Assembly (NCBI RefSeq): GCF_046036945.1
Contig: NZ_JBJQOQ010000001.1
Span: 248,001 to 312,000, forward strand
Origin: Brevibacillus_C sp046036945
GTDB taxonomy: Bacteria > Bacillota > Bacilli > Brevibacillales > Brevibacillaceae
Length of the DNA: 64,000 bases
Direction of reading: 5' to 3'
Under the pieces are notes generated by a model. The model did not search any database and was not told the DNA's origin. It was given only the letters and a program-made list of their open reading frames with translations. A program made the translations under genes and the position numbers. This document shows positions 35,247-43,925 of the stretch, in pieces (the first letter of the stretch is position 1; each line of letters begins with the position of its first letter).

Positions 35247-35599
35247 GCAGGTGGAGAGCAAGGCTGGGCAAAAAGGGGGAGCAGCTGGCAGTGGAGCATC
35301 TGCAGACAAAAGGCTACTCTATCCTCGGGCAGAACGTGCGGTTTGCCTCCGGGGAGATTGATATCGTCGCCGTTGACGGGAATACGCTGGTGATCGTGGA
35401 AGTACGAACCCGCAGCAGTGATCGGTACGGTACCCCTGCGGAATCCATCACCTGGCAAAAGCAAGGCAAGCTGCGAGAGTTGGCCCTGCTCTATCTCAAG
35501 CAGCAGCAGCGAAGACAGCGCATTCGCTTTGACATCGTCTGCATCTTGTACAAGGATTCTGCGACCTTTGAACTGAAGCACATCATAGGGGCATTTTAG
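35243..35599 (+). CDS. yraN: YraN family endonuclease-like protein (UPF0102)
   Basis: A 118-residue protein with a restriction-endonuclease-like fold core: GEIDIVAVDGNTLVIVEVRTR contains the E-x-D ... E-V-x pattern of PD-(D/E)XK enzymes. It is often next to rnhB and comM/dprA, suggesting DNA repair or uptake, but activity is unproven. GTG start inside the ylqH stop. Confidence 0.88.
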   Translation: MSRWRARLGKKGEQLAVEHLQTKGYSILGQNVRFASGEIDIVAVDGNTLVIVEVRTRSSDRYGTPAESITWQKQGKLRELALLYLKQQQRRQRIRFDIVCILYKDSATFELKHIIGAF

Positions 35600-35707
35600 A
35601 ATTAGGCGGCTTGATTTGGGGGAGTGTCTACAGCAGCCCCTGCCTGTGGTGCGTATGATGTAGTGTACTCGACGCGATGAACTCCTCCAATAGCAACATT
35701 TTTTTAG

Positions 35708-35737
35708 CCTTTCGCACATCTGCGGAAGGTTTTTTTT
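35708..35737 (+). terminator. Terminator between yraN and comM
   Basis: CCTTTCGCA (35708-35716) pairs with TGCGGAAGG (35721-35729) across CATC, followed by eight T. It ends the rnhB-ylqG-ylqH-yraN transcript. Confidence 0.85.
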
Positions 35738-35785
35738 GCGAGCGCCCCTGTCTTTTTGTAGCCTTGAATCAGGAGGAGAAAAGAC

Positions 35786-37375
35786 ATGTACGCACAAACC
35801 TGTTCGGGGACGATTTTCGGAATCGAGGGAATGATGGTTACGGTGGAGGTGGACATCTCCAACGGACTGCCGTATTTTGAAGTGGTCGGATTGGGCGGCT
35901 CCGCGATCAAAGAGGCCCGCGACCGCGTTCGCGCGGCCCTGCGCAATGGCGGGTTTGAATTCCCGCTCGAGCGGATTACCGTCAACCTGGCGCCGGCCGA
36001 TTTTCGCAAAGAGGGATCGGCGTTTGACCTGGCGATTGCGATTGGCATTTTGCTTGCATCGAAACAGCTAAAACCGGCAAAAACCCGTACGCTTGTACTG
36101 GGGGAATTGGCCTTGGACGGTTCGTTGAGGCCGGTGCCGGGGGTACTGCCGATCCTGCTGGCCGCCAAGGAGCATGGTTTTACAGACGTCGTCTTGCCCG
36201 AGTCCAATCGCGAGGAAGCCCTGCTTGTCGACCTCGACGTCAAGTCAGCGGGCAACCTGCCGGATGCGGTCCGGCTCTACAGCGGGGAAGCGGTCGATCA
36301 ACTGGCGGAATCGGCATCGGGAGCGGATCATCCGGATCAACCGGTTCAACCGGTCCGGATCACCCCGGCACGGACGGTCAAAGCGAATGAGCATGCCACG
36401 CCTTGCGACTTCGCCGACGTGATTGGCCAGGCGTATGCCAAGCGTGGACTGGAAGTAGCGGCTGCCGGATTTCATAACGTGCTTCTCATCGGGCCGCCCG
36501 GATCAGGGAAGACGCTGATGGCTAACTGCCTGCCGTCGATCATGCCGGAAATGGTCCAGGAAGAGTCGCTGGAAGTAACCAAGATCTACAGTATCGCCGG
36601 GTACCTCACCAGCAAGAGCGGTCTGGTGACCAAGCGGCCGTTTCGCGCTCCCCACCACACGATCACGGCTGCAGCGCTGATCGGCGGCGGCGCCCAGACG
36701 CCTCGTCCGGGAGAGTGCAGTCTGGCCCATGGCGGCATCTTGTTTCTCGACGAACTGCCGGAGTTCTCCCGGCACGTGCTCGAAGTGCTGCGCCAGCCGT
36801 TGGAATCAGGACAGGTGACGATCGGACGAGCCCGGCAGGTGTTCTCCTATCCAGCACGTTTCCTGCTGGTGGGCTCGATGAATCCGTGTCCGTGCGGCTA
36901 TTTCGGCTCCCGCGATCAGCGCGAATGCACCTGTACGCCGGAGCAAATCCAACGATACCGCTCCCGTCTGTCCGGCCCGCTATTGGACCGGATTGACATT
37001 CACCTGGAAGTGCCCAGAGTCCCGGTAGAGCTGCTCGGCGAGCGAAGAGTGGAAGAGGCGTCGGAGGTGATACGTCACCGAATAGAGCACGCCCGCGCCC
37101 TTCAACAGGAGCGCTACCGCCAGCGCAGCCACTTTCCCTTTAACAGCGGGATGAACGGAAGGGAGATTCGCTCCCATGCCCCGTTAGACCGGGAAGGTCA
37201 GGAATTGCTCCGTCTGGCATTTGAGACGATGGGCCTGAGCGCCCGCGCCTATGACCGAATCCTCCGCGTATCGCGGACGATCGCCGATCTCTCCGGGGCT
37301 GAACGGATCGAAGCCGGGCATGTAGCAGAGGCGATTCGGTATCGTACCTTTGATCGGACTGTTTCTTTTCGATAA
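35786..37375 (+). CDS. comM: YifB/ComM family Mg-chelatase-like AAA+ ATPase
   Basis: A 529-residue protein: N-terminal ChlI-like domain (about 1-170), AAA+ core with Walker A GPPGSGKT (near 235) and Walker B ILFLDELPEF (near 317), a Cys-rich insertion (NPCPCGYFGS ... CTCTP) and a C-terminal Mg-chelatase domain. In Gram-negatives ComM is a hexameric helicase promoting branch migration in transformation; in Firmicutes the role is less clear. CAGGAGGAG precedes the ATG. Confidence 0.92.
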   Translation: MYAQTCSGTIFGIEGMMVTVEVDISNGLPYFEVVGLGGSAIKEARDRVRAALRNGGFEFPLERITVNLAPADFRKEGSAFDLAIAIGILLASKQLKPAKTRTLVLGELALDGSLRPVPGVLPILLAAKEHGFTDVVLPESNREEALLVDLDVKSAGNLPDAVRLYSGEAVDQLAESASGADHPDQPVQPVRITPARTVKANEHATPCDFADVIGQAYAKRGLEVAAAGFHNVLLIGPPGSGKTLMANCLPSIMPEMVQEESLEVTKIYSIAGYLTSKSGLVTKRPFRAPHHTITAAALIGGGAQTPRPGECSLAHGGILFLDELPEFSRHVLEVLRQPLESGQVTIGRARQVFSYPARFLLVGSMNPCPCGYFGSRDQRECTCTPEQIQRYRSRLSGPLLDRIDIHLEVPRVPVELLGERRVEEASEVIRHRIEHARALQQERYRQRSHFPFNSGMNGREIRSHAPLDREGQELLRLAFETMGLSARAYDRILRVSRTIADLSGAERIEAGHVAEAIRYRTFDRTVSFR

Positions 37376-37679
37376 AGTAGCGTTTCTCCATGGACTGCGG
37401 GGCACCCGCGAAAATGTAATTGCCCCAGAAGTCCAAAGTTCCACCTCTTCCATTTCAATATAAGTCTCGGACTTTTTATCAAAAAATAAAAAACAATCAT
37501 CTCAATACAAAACAGATACTATTTTTAGAATAGTTGATTTTCTCAATCGACTCCCCTTATTTTATTGTTAATCTAAGTCAAAGTGAGCGCCCACGGGGTG
37601 CTTTTTCTTTTTCAGCAAGAAATCAATACTGGGAAATGATCGGACTCACTTGGGGGAATTATTGGTACATCCGAGTATC
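37376..37679. other. AT-rich intergenic region with one terminator
   Basis: About 300 bases after comM with no credible gene and clearly higher AT than the flanks. It contains the hairpin AGCGCCC (37586-37592)/GGGTGCT (37596-37602) followed by TTTTCTTTTTC, a plus-strand terminator 210 bases after comM. Confidence 0.6.
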
Positions 37680-37705
37680 GAAAAAAGCCGCTAAAATGTC
37701 GGCTT
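37680..37705 (-). terminator. Minus-strand terminator of the hypothetical gene
   Basis: AAGCCG (37685-37690) pairs with CGGCTT (37700-37705); on the minus strand it is followed by TTTTTTC. It overlaps the stop codon of the gene at 37704-38153. Confidence 0.75.
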
Positions 37706-38153
37706 ACATCCGAGCTTTTAGTTCTCTAGTGAAGTGTTCTAGTTCCTTGCTTAATGATTGCAAGTAATATGCTGGCACATGTAAATAGTCAATTACAATT
37801 GCCTGCCCAGTATCGACGGTGATGGTAACTTTTTGATTTACTGCGTTTAGATCGTATCCTTTATCAGGAATGAGGGGTGTTTCAGCGAATTCCACATGGA
37901 TTTTTTGGATTGCTCTGATTGGATAGGATACGATCGTGCAGGAATATTTTGTATCATGAGCATTCACCGGCTCTCCCGTAACGACATCAATAGTTGTATC
38001 AGTCAAAATCACAAAATCGCTGAGAAGTGAAGGTTCATAGAACTGTTGAGTCACAACAGCAATGGGATGAGGATAGAGCTTTTTTACAGCATCGGAAAAT
38101 TTTTTCGTAAGCCAATTATATTCACCTATTCTCTTGAACTGTGCATCAAACAT
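37704..38153 (-). CDS. Hypothetical protein, AT-rich, 149 residues
   Basis: A soluble protein with no Cys motif, signal peptide or membrane segment; the sequence alternates beta-type stretches (VTITVDTGQAIVIDYLHV) with a C-terminal amphipathic helix. I recognise no family. Start 38153 (MFDAQFKRIG) has AGAAAGG nine bases upstream; ATG 38159 is three bases from it and less likely. It has its own terminator. Composition is more AT-rich than neighbours and it stands alone between comM and the transporter block, consistent with horizontal gain. Confidence 0.65.
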   Translation of the reverse strand: MFDAQFKRIGEYNWLTKKFSDAVKKLYPHPIAVVTQQFYEPSLLSDFVILTDTTIDVVTGEPVNAHDTKYSCTIVSYPIRAIQKIHVEFAETPLIPDKGYDLNAVNQKVTITVDTGQAIVIDYLHVPAYYLQSLSKELEHFTRELKARM

Positions 38154-38465
38154 GGGCATCGACCTTTCTTTTCTTCAGATTATAATGCTTCATGCTGGTA
38201 CTATGTGGCATGATGTCACCTTTAATCACCTTACATAGTTCGATAAATGCAGCAATGTTCCTGTTATGGAAGCAGGACGATATGATGGCCGGTAATACAT
38301 ACCAGCAGATGTTTTAAAAAGTTTGTCACCCACAACAAAAAATACACAGGAATTTTGGCAATTGCGACATAGCAATGAAAATCAAAGTGGTTAAAATAAT
38401 TTATTAATTCGTAAAATTCTGTTCGATATCAACCTCAGGAAACCAACTTGAAAAGGGGGATTGCA
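38154..38465. other. AT-rich control region before the dpp-type operon
   Basis: No gene. It must hold the divergent promoters of the hypothetical gene and of the transporter-hydrolase operon. A palindrome GCAATTGC with an overlapping TTGC-N6-GCAA inverted repeat lies at about 38358-38375, and TTAAAATAAT near 38392 could be a -10 region. No clear CodY box was found. Confidence 0.4.
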
Positions 38466-40052
38466 ATGGGAAAAGTGAAACACGCGATGCTGGTGCTGCT
38501 GCTCGTACTGGCGGCAGTGGCGGCGGCCTGCACGCCCGGTACGGCCGATAAGGACGGGCCTTCCACCCAGCCGGCTCAAGCCGGGTCGGACACAGGCGGA
38601 CAGAGCGCTGCCGCCGTGGCCAAGACAGATCTGGTGATCGGCGTGGAATCGGATGCGGCGACGATGCTGGCCAATACCGACGTAAACTCTGTGACCGATC
38701 AGCTGATTCGAAACATCTACGACCCGCTGATCGACAGGGATGTAGACGGGAAGTTTATTCCCGGCCTGGCGACAGAATGGAAAAACATCGACGAGACCAC
38801 GTGGGAGTTTAAGCTGCGGCAGGGCGTCACGTTTCACAATGGAGAACCGTTCAACGCAGAGGCGGTCAAGGCCAACGTCGACTACATTCTGGACGAGAAG
38901 AACAATTCGTTTTACCGCTCGAGGTGGGTGCACATCAAAGAGGCCAAAGTGGTCGACGACAACACTGTTCGCCTGATCACCGACCAGCCGTTTCCCAATC
39001 TGCTGCTGCGGGTGGCGGACGACCTCCTGATCATGGCGCCGAAACACCTTAAAGAAGCGGGCCTGGAGAAGGCGGCCGGCAAACCGGTAGGGACGGGGGC
39101 GTACAAATTCGAGGAGTGGAAGCGGGACCAATACCTGAAGCTGACAGCCAACGACAAATACTGGCGGGGCGAGCCTACCATCAAGCATGTGACGTTTCGC
39201 ATGATCCCGGAATTCAGCGCCAGATTGTCGGCATTTTTGAGCGGGGAAATCAGCCTGTTTAAAAACGTGCCGGTCGATGCGGTGGAAAAAGTAAAAAACA
39301 ACTCTGGCTCCAAAATCGAGATGGTCGGTTCTTCACGGGTGAACTACCTGGCCCTAAACAACTTCTATGACGGGCCGCTGAAGGACAAGCGGGTGCGGCA
39401 GGCGATCAACTACGCCGTCGATGTGGATGAACTGCTGAAGACGGTGCTCAACGGCTTCGGGAACAGGATGACCGGGCCGCTCTCCAAGGTGAATGCCGAT
39501 TACGCCGAGACCAAAGGGTACGAGTACAATCCGGACAAGGCCGTGGAGCTGTTGAAAGAGGCAGGCTACGATCCCAAGCAGCTGAAGCTGCAGCTGGACA
39601 CCCCGAGCGGCCGGTATCCGATGGACTCGCAGGTGGCTCAAGCTATCGCGGCGCAGCTGCAGCGCATCGGCATCACGGTAAACGTGCAGGTGAACGAGTG
39701 GGGAAACCACTTGAGCAAGATCAGGCAGCGGGAGATGAAAGACATGTTCATCCTCGGCTGGGGCCCTGCTTTTGACGCGCAGAGCACGATTGAAAACCTG
39801 TTCACCAAAGCGGCGCCGTACAGCAGTTTCTTTGACAAGGACGTAGAAGCCGAGATCCAGGCGGCTATCCCGATCTTCCAGCCGGAGGAGCGGAAAAAGG
39901 CATTTGACCATCTGCAGCAGCTCCTGGTGGACGAAGCGGCTTGGGTGCCGCTCTGGCAGCAGAAAGACATCTATGCCGTAGCCAAAGATCTGCAGTTCAC
40001 GCCGCGGGTGGATGAGCGAATTCCCGTATTTTACATGAAGTGGGGCAAGTAG
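38466..40052 (+). CDS. ABC transporter substrate-binding lipoprotein, family 5 (peptide type)
   Basis: A 528-residue lipoprotein: signal peptide with lipobox AAAC (Cys near residue 24), a Thr/Gln-rich linker, then an SBP_bac_5 domain (IYDPLIDRDVDGKFIPGLA; FKLRQGVTFHNGEPFNAE). It should deliver a di- or oligopeptide, opine or other small ligand to the permeases encoded next. The ATG at 38466 behind AAAAGGGGG is used; the TTG at 38448 is upstream of that site. First gene of an operon that also encodes three M24 hydrolases. Confidence 0.88.
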   Translation: MGKVKHAMLVLLLVLAAVAAACTPGTADKDGPSTQPAQAGSDTGGQSAAAVAKTDLVIGVESDAATMLANTDVNSVTDQLIRNIYDPLIDRDVDGKFIPGLATEWKNIDETTWEFKLRQGVTFHNGEPFNAEAVKANVDYILDEKNNSFYRSRWVHIKEAKVVDDNTVRLITDQPFPNLLLRVADDLLIMAPKHLKEAGLEKAAGKPVGTGAYKFEEWKRDQYLKLTANDKYWRGEPTIKHVTFRMIPEFSARLSAFLSGEISLFKNVPVDAVEKVKNNSGSKIEMVGSSRVNYLALNNFYDGPLKDKRVRQAINYAVDVDELLKTVLNGFGNRMTGPLSKVNADYAETKGYEYNPDKAVELLKEAGYDPKQLKLQLDTPSGRYPMDSQVAQAIAAQLQRIGITVNVQVNEWGNHLSKIRQREMKDMFILGWGPAFDAQSTIENLFTKAAPYSSFFDKDVEAEIQAAIPIFQPEERKKAFDHLQQLLVDEAAWVPLWQQKDIYAVAKDLQFTPRVDERIPVFYMKWGK

Positions 40053-40091
40053 ACAGCCCGTTCTGGTGTCTGGAAAGGAAGGAGGGCGATT

Positions 40092-41009
40092 ATGCTGGAT
40101 TTTGTCTTGAAGCGGGCAGGCCAAACGATTGTGGTGCTGTTTCTGGCGCTGACCGCCGTCTTCTTTCTGATTCGCCTGTCAGGGGATCCGACGGCGCTCT
40201 TTTTGCCGCCTGACGCACCCCGCGAACAACTGGAGGAGTATCGGAAGGCACTGGGCTTTGACCGGCCCCTCTACGTGCAGTACGGCGAGTTTATCGCACA
40301 GGCGGTGACGGGCGATTTCGGCGCCTCGCTGAGAACTCAGGAAGATGCGCTGACGACGGTGCTGGACCGTGTGCCCGCCACCTTTCAGCTTGCGTTTTCC
40401 TCGCTGCTACTGTCGCTTTTGATCAGCATTCCCCTGGGGGTGCTGTCCGCCTACAGACGCAATACGTTCTACGATCAACTGGGCGTCGCTTTTACGGTGC
40501 TCGGGCAGGCGGTACCCAGCTTCTGGCTGGGGCTGATCCTGATCTACCTGTTTGCCGCGACGCTGGGCTGGCTGCCATCGGGGGGCGGCGGCTCCCCGCT
40601 GCACCTGATCCTGCCGACAGTAACGCTGGCCGCTTACAGCGTCGCCCGCTTTGCCCGCTTTACCCGCTCGACGATGCTGGACGTTTTGCGGCAGGACTAC
40701 ATCCGCACGGCCAGGGCATCCGGCGTGCCTACCTGGCGAATTCTCTCCCGGTATGCGCTCAAAAACACCTTGATCCCCATCATTACGCTGATCGCGCTGG
40801 ACCTCGGGGTACTGCTCGGCGGGGCGGTGATTACCGAAGCGGTCTTCTCCTGGCCTGGCATCGGCCGGCTGCTGATGCAGTCGCTTCTGGGCAGGGATTT
40901 TCCGGTGGTACTGGCCGGCGTCTTTTTCATCGCCTTTGTCTACTCCGTGATCAATTTTGTCGTCGATGTGCTGTATGCCTTCGTCAATCCGCAGATCCGC
41001 TTAAAGTAG
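40092..41009 (+). CDS. Peptide-type ABC transporter permease (DppB-like)
   Basis: A 305-residue inner-membrane permease with six predicted helices, the N-terminal FLIRLSGDPTALFLPP region of DppB/OppB proteins and the cytoplasmic EAA-type loop (YIRTARASGVPTWRILSRYA). It pairs with the DppC-like permease that starts 10 bases after it. GGAAGGAGGG precedes the ATG. Confidence 0.9.
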   Translation: MLDFVLKRAGQTIVVLFLALTAVFFLIRLSGDPTALFLPPDAPREQLEEYRKALGFDRPLYVQYGEFIAQAVTGDFGASLRTQEDALTTVLDRVPATFQLAFSSLLLSLLISIPLGVLSAYRRNTFYDQLGVAFTVLGQAVPSFWLGLILIYLFAATLGWLPSGGGGSPLHLILPTVTLAAYSVARFARFTRSTMLDVLRQDYIRTARASGVPTWRILSRYALKNTLIPIITLIALDLGVLLGGAVITEAVFSWPGIGRLLMQSLLGRDFPVVLAGVFFIAFVYSVINFVVDVLYAFVNPQIRLK

Positions 41010-41019
41010 GGGGGATACG

Positions 41020-41925
41020 ATGAACCATTCCGCGGTAGAAACCAATTCACAGCCAATACCCGCGGGACGCAGGGGACGTGATTCTGGGCTGCGCCACCTG
41101 GCCCGCCAGCTTGCCAAAAGCCCTACGGCAATGTTCGGGCTTGCCATCATCGTCTGCGTCGTCTTTTTCGGCTTCGCCGGAGAGTGGGTGGCCCCTTTTG
41201 ACCCGACACAGGCGGACTTTGCCAAGAAACTGCTTCCGCCGCTGACGGAAGGCCATCTGTTGGGCACGGACCAACTGGGCAGGGACATCTTGTCGCGAAT
41301 CATGGCAGGGACCAGAATTTCGCTGATCATCGGAATTTCCACGGTGATCGCCGCGGGATCGGCCGGGACGGCGATCGGCATTGTCGCAGGCTATTTTCGC
41401 GGTTGGATCGACGTGGTGCTGATGCGCATCGTCGATGTGACGCTAAGCTTCCCCTTTATCCTGCTGGTGCTTGTGATCAACGCCGTACTGGGAACGGGAC
41501 TGCGCAATATCATCATCTCCCTGGTCCTGGCCGGCTGGGTCGTCTATGCCCGAGTGGTGCGCAGCGAGGTGCTGGCCTTGCGGGAAAAGGAGTTCATCCT
41601 CTCCTGCGTCGCCACCGGCGTCCCGCGCTGGGAAATTATCGTGAAGCACATCGTGCCCAATCTGTTTACGCCGATCATCGTCCTGTCCTCGCTGCAGATC
41701 GCTACCTACATCATCGCCGAGGCCTCGATCAGCTTCCTCGGCTTTGGAGTGCAGCCCCCGCAGCCGGCCTGGGGAAACATGCTGAGCGAGGGCAAAGACT
41801 ACATTTTCAGCGCGTGGTGGCTGATCACGTTCCCGGGAGTGGCGATCGTGCTGACGGCGCTCGGCGTCAACCTGTTCGGCGATTGGCTGCGCGACGTGCT
41901 CGACCCGGAGATGAAAGGGAAATAA
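41020..41925 (+). CDS. Peptide-type ABC transporter permease (DppC-like)
   Basis: A 301-residue permease: cytoplasmic N-terminus, HLLGTDQLGRDILSRI near residue 78 (typical of DppC/OppC), EAA loop near residue 200 and C-terminal GDWLRDVLDPEMKG. It forms the translocation channel with the preceding permease. Operon spacing 10 bases upstream and 13 downstream. Confidence 0.9.
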   Translation: MNHSAVETNSQPIPAGRRGRDSGLRHLARQLAKSPTAMFGLAIIVCVVFFGFAGEWVAPFDPTQADFAKKLLPPLTEGHLLGTDQLGRDILSRIMAGTRISLIIGISTVIAAGSAGTAIGIVAGYFRGWIDVVLMRIVDVTLSFPFILLVLVINAVLGTGLRNIIISLVLAGWVVYARVVRSEVLALREKEFILSCVATGVPRWEIIVKHIVPNLFTPIIVLSSLQIATYIIAEASISFLGFGVQPPQPAWGNMLSEGKDYIFSAWWLITFPGVAIVLTALGVNLFGDWLRDVLDPEMKGK

Positions 41926-41938
41926 GGGGGGAGGCCAT

Positions 41939-42943
41939 TTGCGAACGGGCAGATCGGTTTTGGAGGTTCGCAATCTGAAGACGCACTTTTCGACCGCTCG
42001 CGGTACGGTAAAAGCGGTGGACGGAATCGATTTGCAGGTGTATGAGGGAGAGACGCTGGGGCTGGTCGGCGAGTCCGGCTGCGGCAAAAGCGTCACCTCC
42101 CTGAGTATCATGGGGCTTTTGCCGAGGCCAATGGCCAGGGTTGCAGACGGTGAAATCTGGTTTCAGCAGACGGAATTGACGCGTCTTGGAGAAAAAGAGA
42201 TGAGGAAAATCAGGGGCAACGAGATCGCCATGATCTTTCAGGAGCCGATGACCTCGCTCAACCCCGTCTTCACCATCGGTCAGCAGCTGAGTGAGCCGCT
42301 CAGGCAGCACACCAGCCTGGGCAAGCGGGAGATCCGGCAGCGAGTCATCGAGATGCTGCGGCAGGTGGGCATACCCCGGGCCGAGCAGGTGATTGACGAG
42401 TACCCGCACCAGCTGTCGGGGGGTATGAGGCAGAGGGCGATGATCTCGCTGGCCATGCTCTGTCAGCCGAAGCTGCTGATCGCCGATGAGCCGACGACGG
42501 CCCTCGATGTGACGATTCAGGCGCAAATTCTGGAGCTGATGAAAACGATCAAGGAGAAACACAACATGTCGATGCTGCTGATCACCCACGATCTCGGGGT
42601 GGTGGCGGAGATGTGCGACCGGGTGGCGGTGATGTACGCCGGGCAAGTGGTGGAGAGTGCCGATGTCCGCACGATTTTCAACGACGCGAGGCACCCTTAT
42701 ACGCGCGGGCTGCTCGCCTCTATGCCAAACGCCAATCAGCGAAAGCAGGAGCTCTACTCCATCCCAGGCAGTGTGCCGAGGCCGGACGAACTGCCCGCGG
42801 GCTGCCCGTTTGCGCCGCGGTGTCCCCAGGCTTTTTCCAAGTGTCTGGCGGAACGGCCGCCGCTGATTGAGCTGGGCTGCCGATCATGCCGCTGCTGGCT
42901 GTATGAGTGCGCAGAAGGGGAGGCGGTGGGCCATGTACTCTGA
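41939..42943 (+). CDS. Peptide-type ABC transporter ATPase (DppD-like)
   Basis: A 334-residue ATPase with Walker A GESGCGKSV, signature LSGGMRQRAM, Walker B LLIADEPTTALD and the C-terminal oligopeptide-transporter domain with Cys residues (CPFAPRCPQA), which in relatives may bind an Fe-S cluster. TTG start behind GGGGGGAGG. Its 3' end overlaps the next ATPase gene by 11 bases. Confidence 0.9.
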   Translation: MRTGRSVLEVRNLKTHFSTARGTVKAVDGIDLQVYEGETLGLVGESGCGKSVTSLSIMGLLPRPMARVADGEIWFQQTELTRLGEKEMRKIRGNEIAMIFQEPMTSLNPVFTIGQQLSEPLRQHTSLGKREIRQRVIEMLRQVGIPRAEQVIDEYPHQLSGGMRQRAMISLAMLCQPKLLIADEPTTALDVTIQAQILELMKTIKEKHNMSMLLITHDLGVVAEMCDRVAVMYAGQVVESADVRTIFNDARHPYTRGLLASMPNANQRKQELYSIPGSVPRPDELPAGCPFAPRCPQAFSKCLAERPPLIELGCRSCRCWLYECAEGEAVGHVL

Positions 42944-43901
42944 GCCGCTGCTGGAAGTCAAACAGTTGAAAAAGTACTACACCATCGACCAGGGATGGTT
43001 CAAACCGAGAAAAGTGGTCAAAGCGGTGGACGATGTCTCGTTTACGGTCTACAAAGGGGAGACATTTGCCCTGGTCGGAGAGAGCGGCTGCGGCAAATCG
43101 ACGACAGGGCGGACGATCCTGCGGCTTCACGATCCCACTTCCGGCCAGATCGTGTTTGCCGGCCGGGAGATCAGCGGCCTCTCCTACTCCGAGATGCGCA
43201 GGCTGCGGCGAAAGATGCAGATGGTGTTTCAGGACCCGTACGCATCGCTCAACCCGAAAAAGACGATCCGGCAGATTCTCACCGAGCCCCTGCGCGTTCA
43301 CGGCGTAGCCAGCCCGACAGAGCGGGTGAAACAGGCTGTCCGGATCCTCGAGATCGTCGGCCTCTCCGAATATCATCTGGATCGTTACCCGCATGAGTTT
43401 TCCGGCGGACAGCGGCAGCGGATCGGGATCGCCAAAGCGGTGATCCTGCATCCTGAACTGATCGTGGCGGATGAGCCGGTCTCTGCCCTGGACGTGTCGA
43501 TCCAGTCGCAGGTGATCAATCTGCTCCTGAAGCTGCAGCGGGAGTTCTCGCTGACCTACGTGTTTATTTCCCACGATCTGGGCGTGGTTCGGCACATCTC
43601 CGACCGCGTGGCGGTGATGTACCTGGGAAAAGTGGTGGAAGTAGCGGCGACAGAAGAGATCTTCGCTAGTCCGAAGCATCCGTACACCAAGGCGCTGCTC
43701 TCCGCCGTACCGGCTGCCCATCCTGACGAGAAAAGGGAACGGATCCTCTTGACAGGCGACGTCCCCAGCCCGGTCAATCCGCCGCCAGGCTGTGCTTTTC
43801 ACCCCCGCTGTCCAAGCTGCATGGAGATATGCAGAACCGCGGCGCCACCGATGGTAAATGCAGGCGAACACCACGTGGTAGCCTGTCATTTATACAACTA
43901 A
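42933..43901 (+). CDS. Peptide-type ABC transporter ATPase (DppF-like)
   Basis: A 322-residue partner ATPase: Walker A GESGCGKST, signature FSGGQRQRIG, Walker B LIVADEPVSALD and a C-terminal CAFHPRCPSC domain. The ATG at 42933 follows GGGGAGGCGG; the frame is open earlier inside the previous gene, but those starts lack sites. It completes a five-gene importer and is followed after 24 bases by the first M24 hydrolase, so transporter and enzymes share a transcript. Confidence 0.9.
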   Translation: MYSEPLLEVKQLKKYYTIDQGWFKPRKVVKAVDDVSFTVYKGETFALVGESGCGKSTTGRTILRLHDPTSGQIVFAGREISGLSYSEMRRLRRKMQMVFQDPYASLNPKKTIRQILTEPLRVHGVASPTERVKQAVRILEIVGLSEYHLDRYPHEFSGGQRQRIGIAKAVILHPELIVADEPVSALDVSIQSQVINLLLKLQREFSLTYVFISHDLGVVRHISDRVAVMYLGKVVEVAATEEIFASPKHPYTKALLSAVPAAHPDEKRERILLTGDVPSPVNPPPGCAFHPRCPSCMEICRTAAPPMVNAGEHHVVACHLYN

Positions 43902-43925
43902 ACCAAGAAGAAAGAGGGGATCCTT

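Noticed and set aside
37376..38465. Insertion sequence or prophage remnant
   Set aside because: No transposase, integrase or terminal repeats were found; only composition differs.
42720..43889. 389-codon open frame on the minus strand opposite the DppF-like ATPase
   Set aside because: Antisense shadow of a GC-rich gene; arginine/histidine-rich composition, no ribosome site, no family features.
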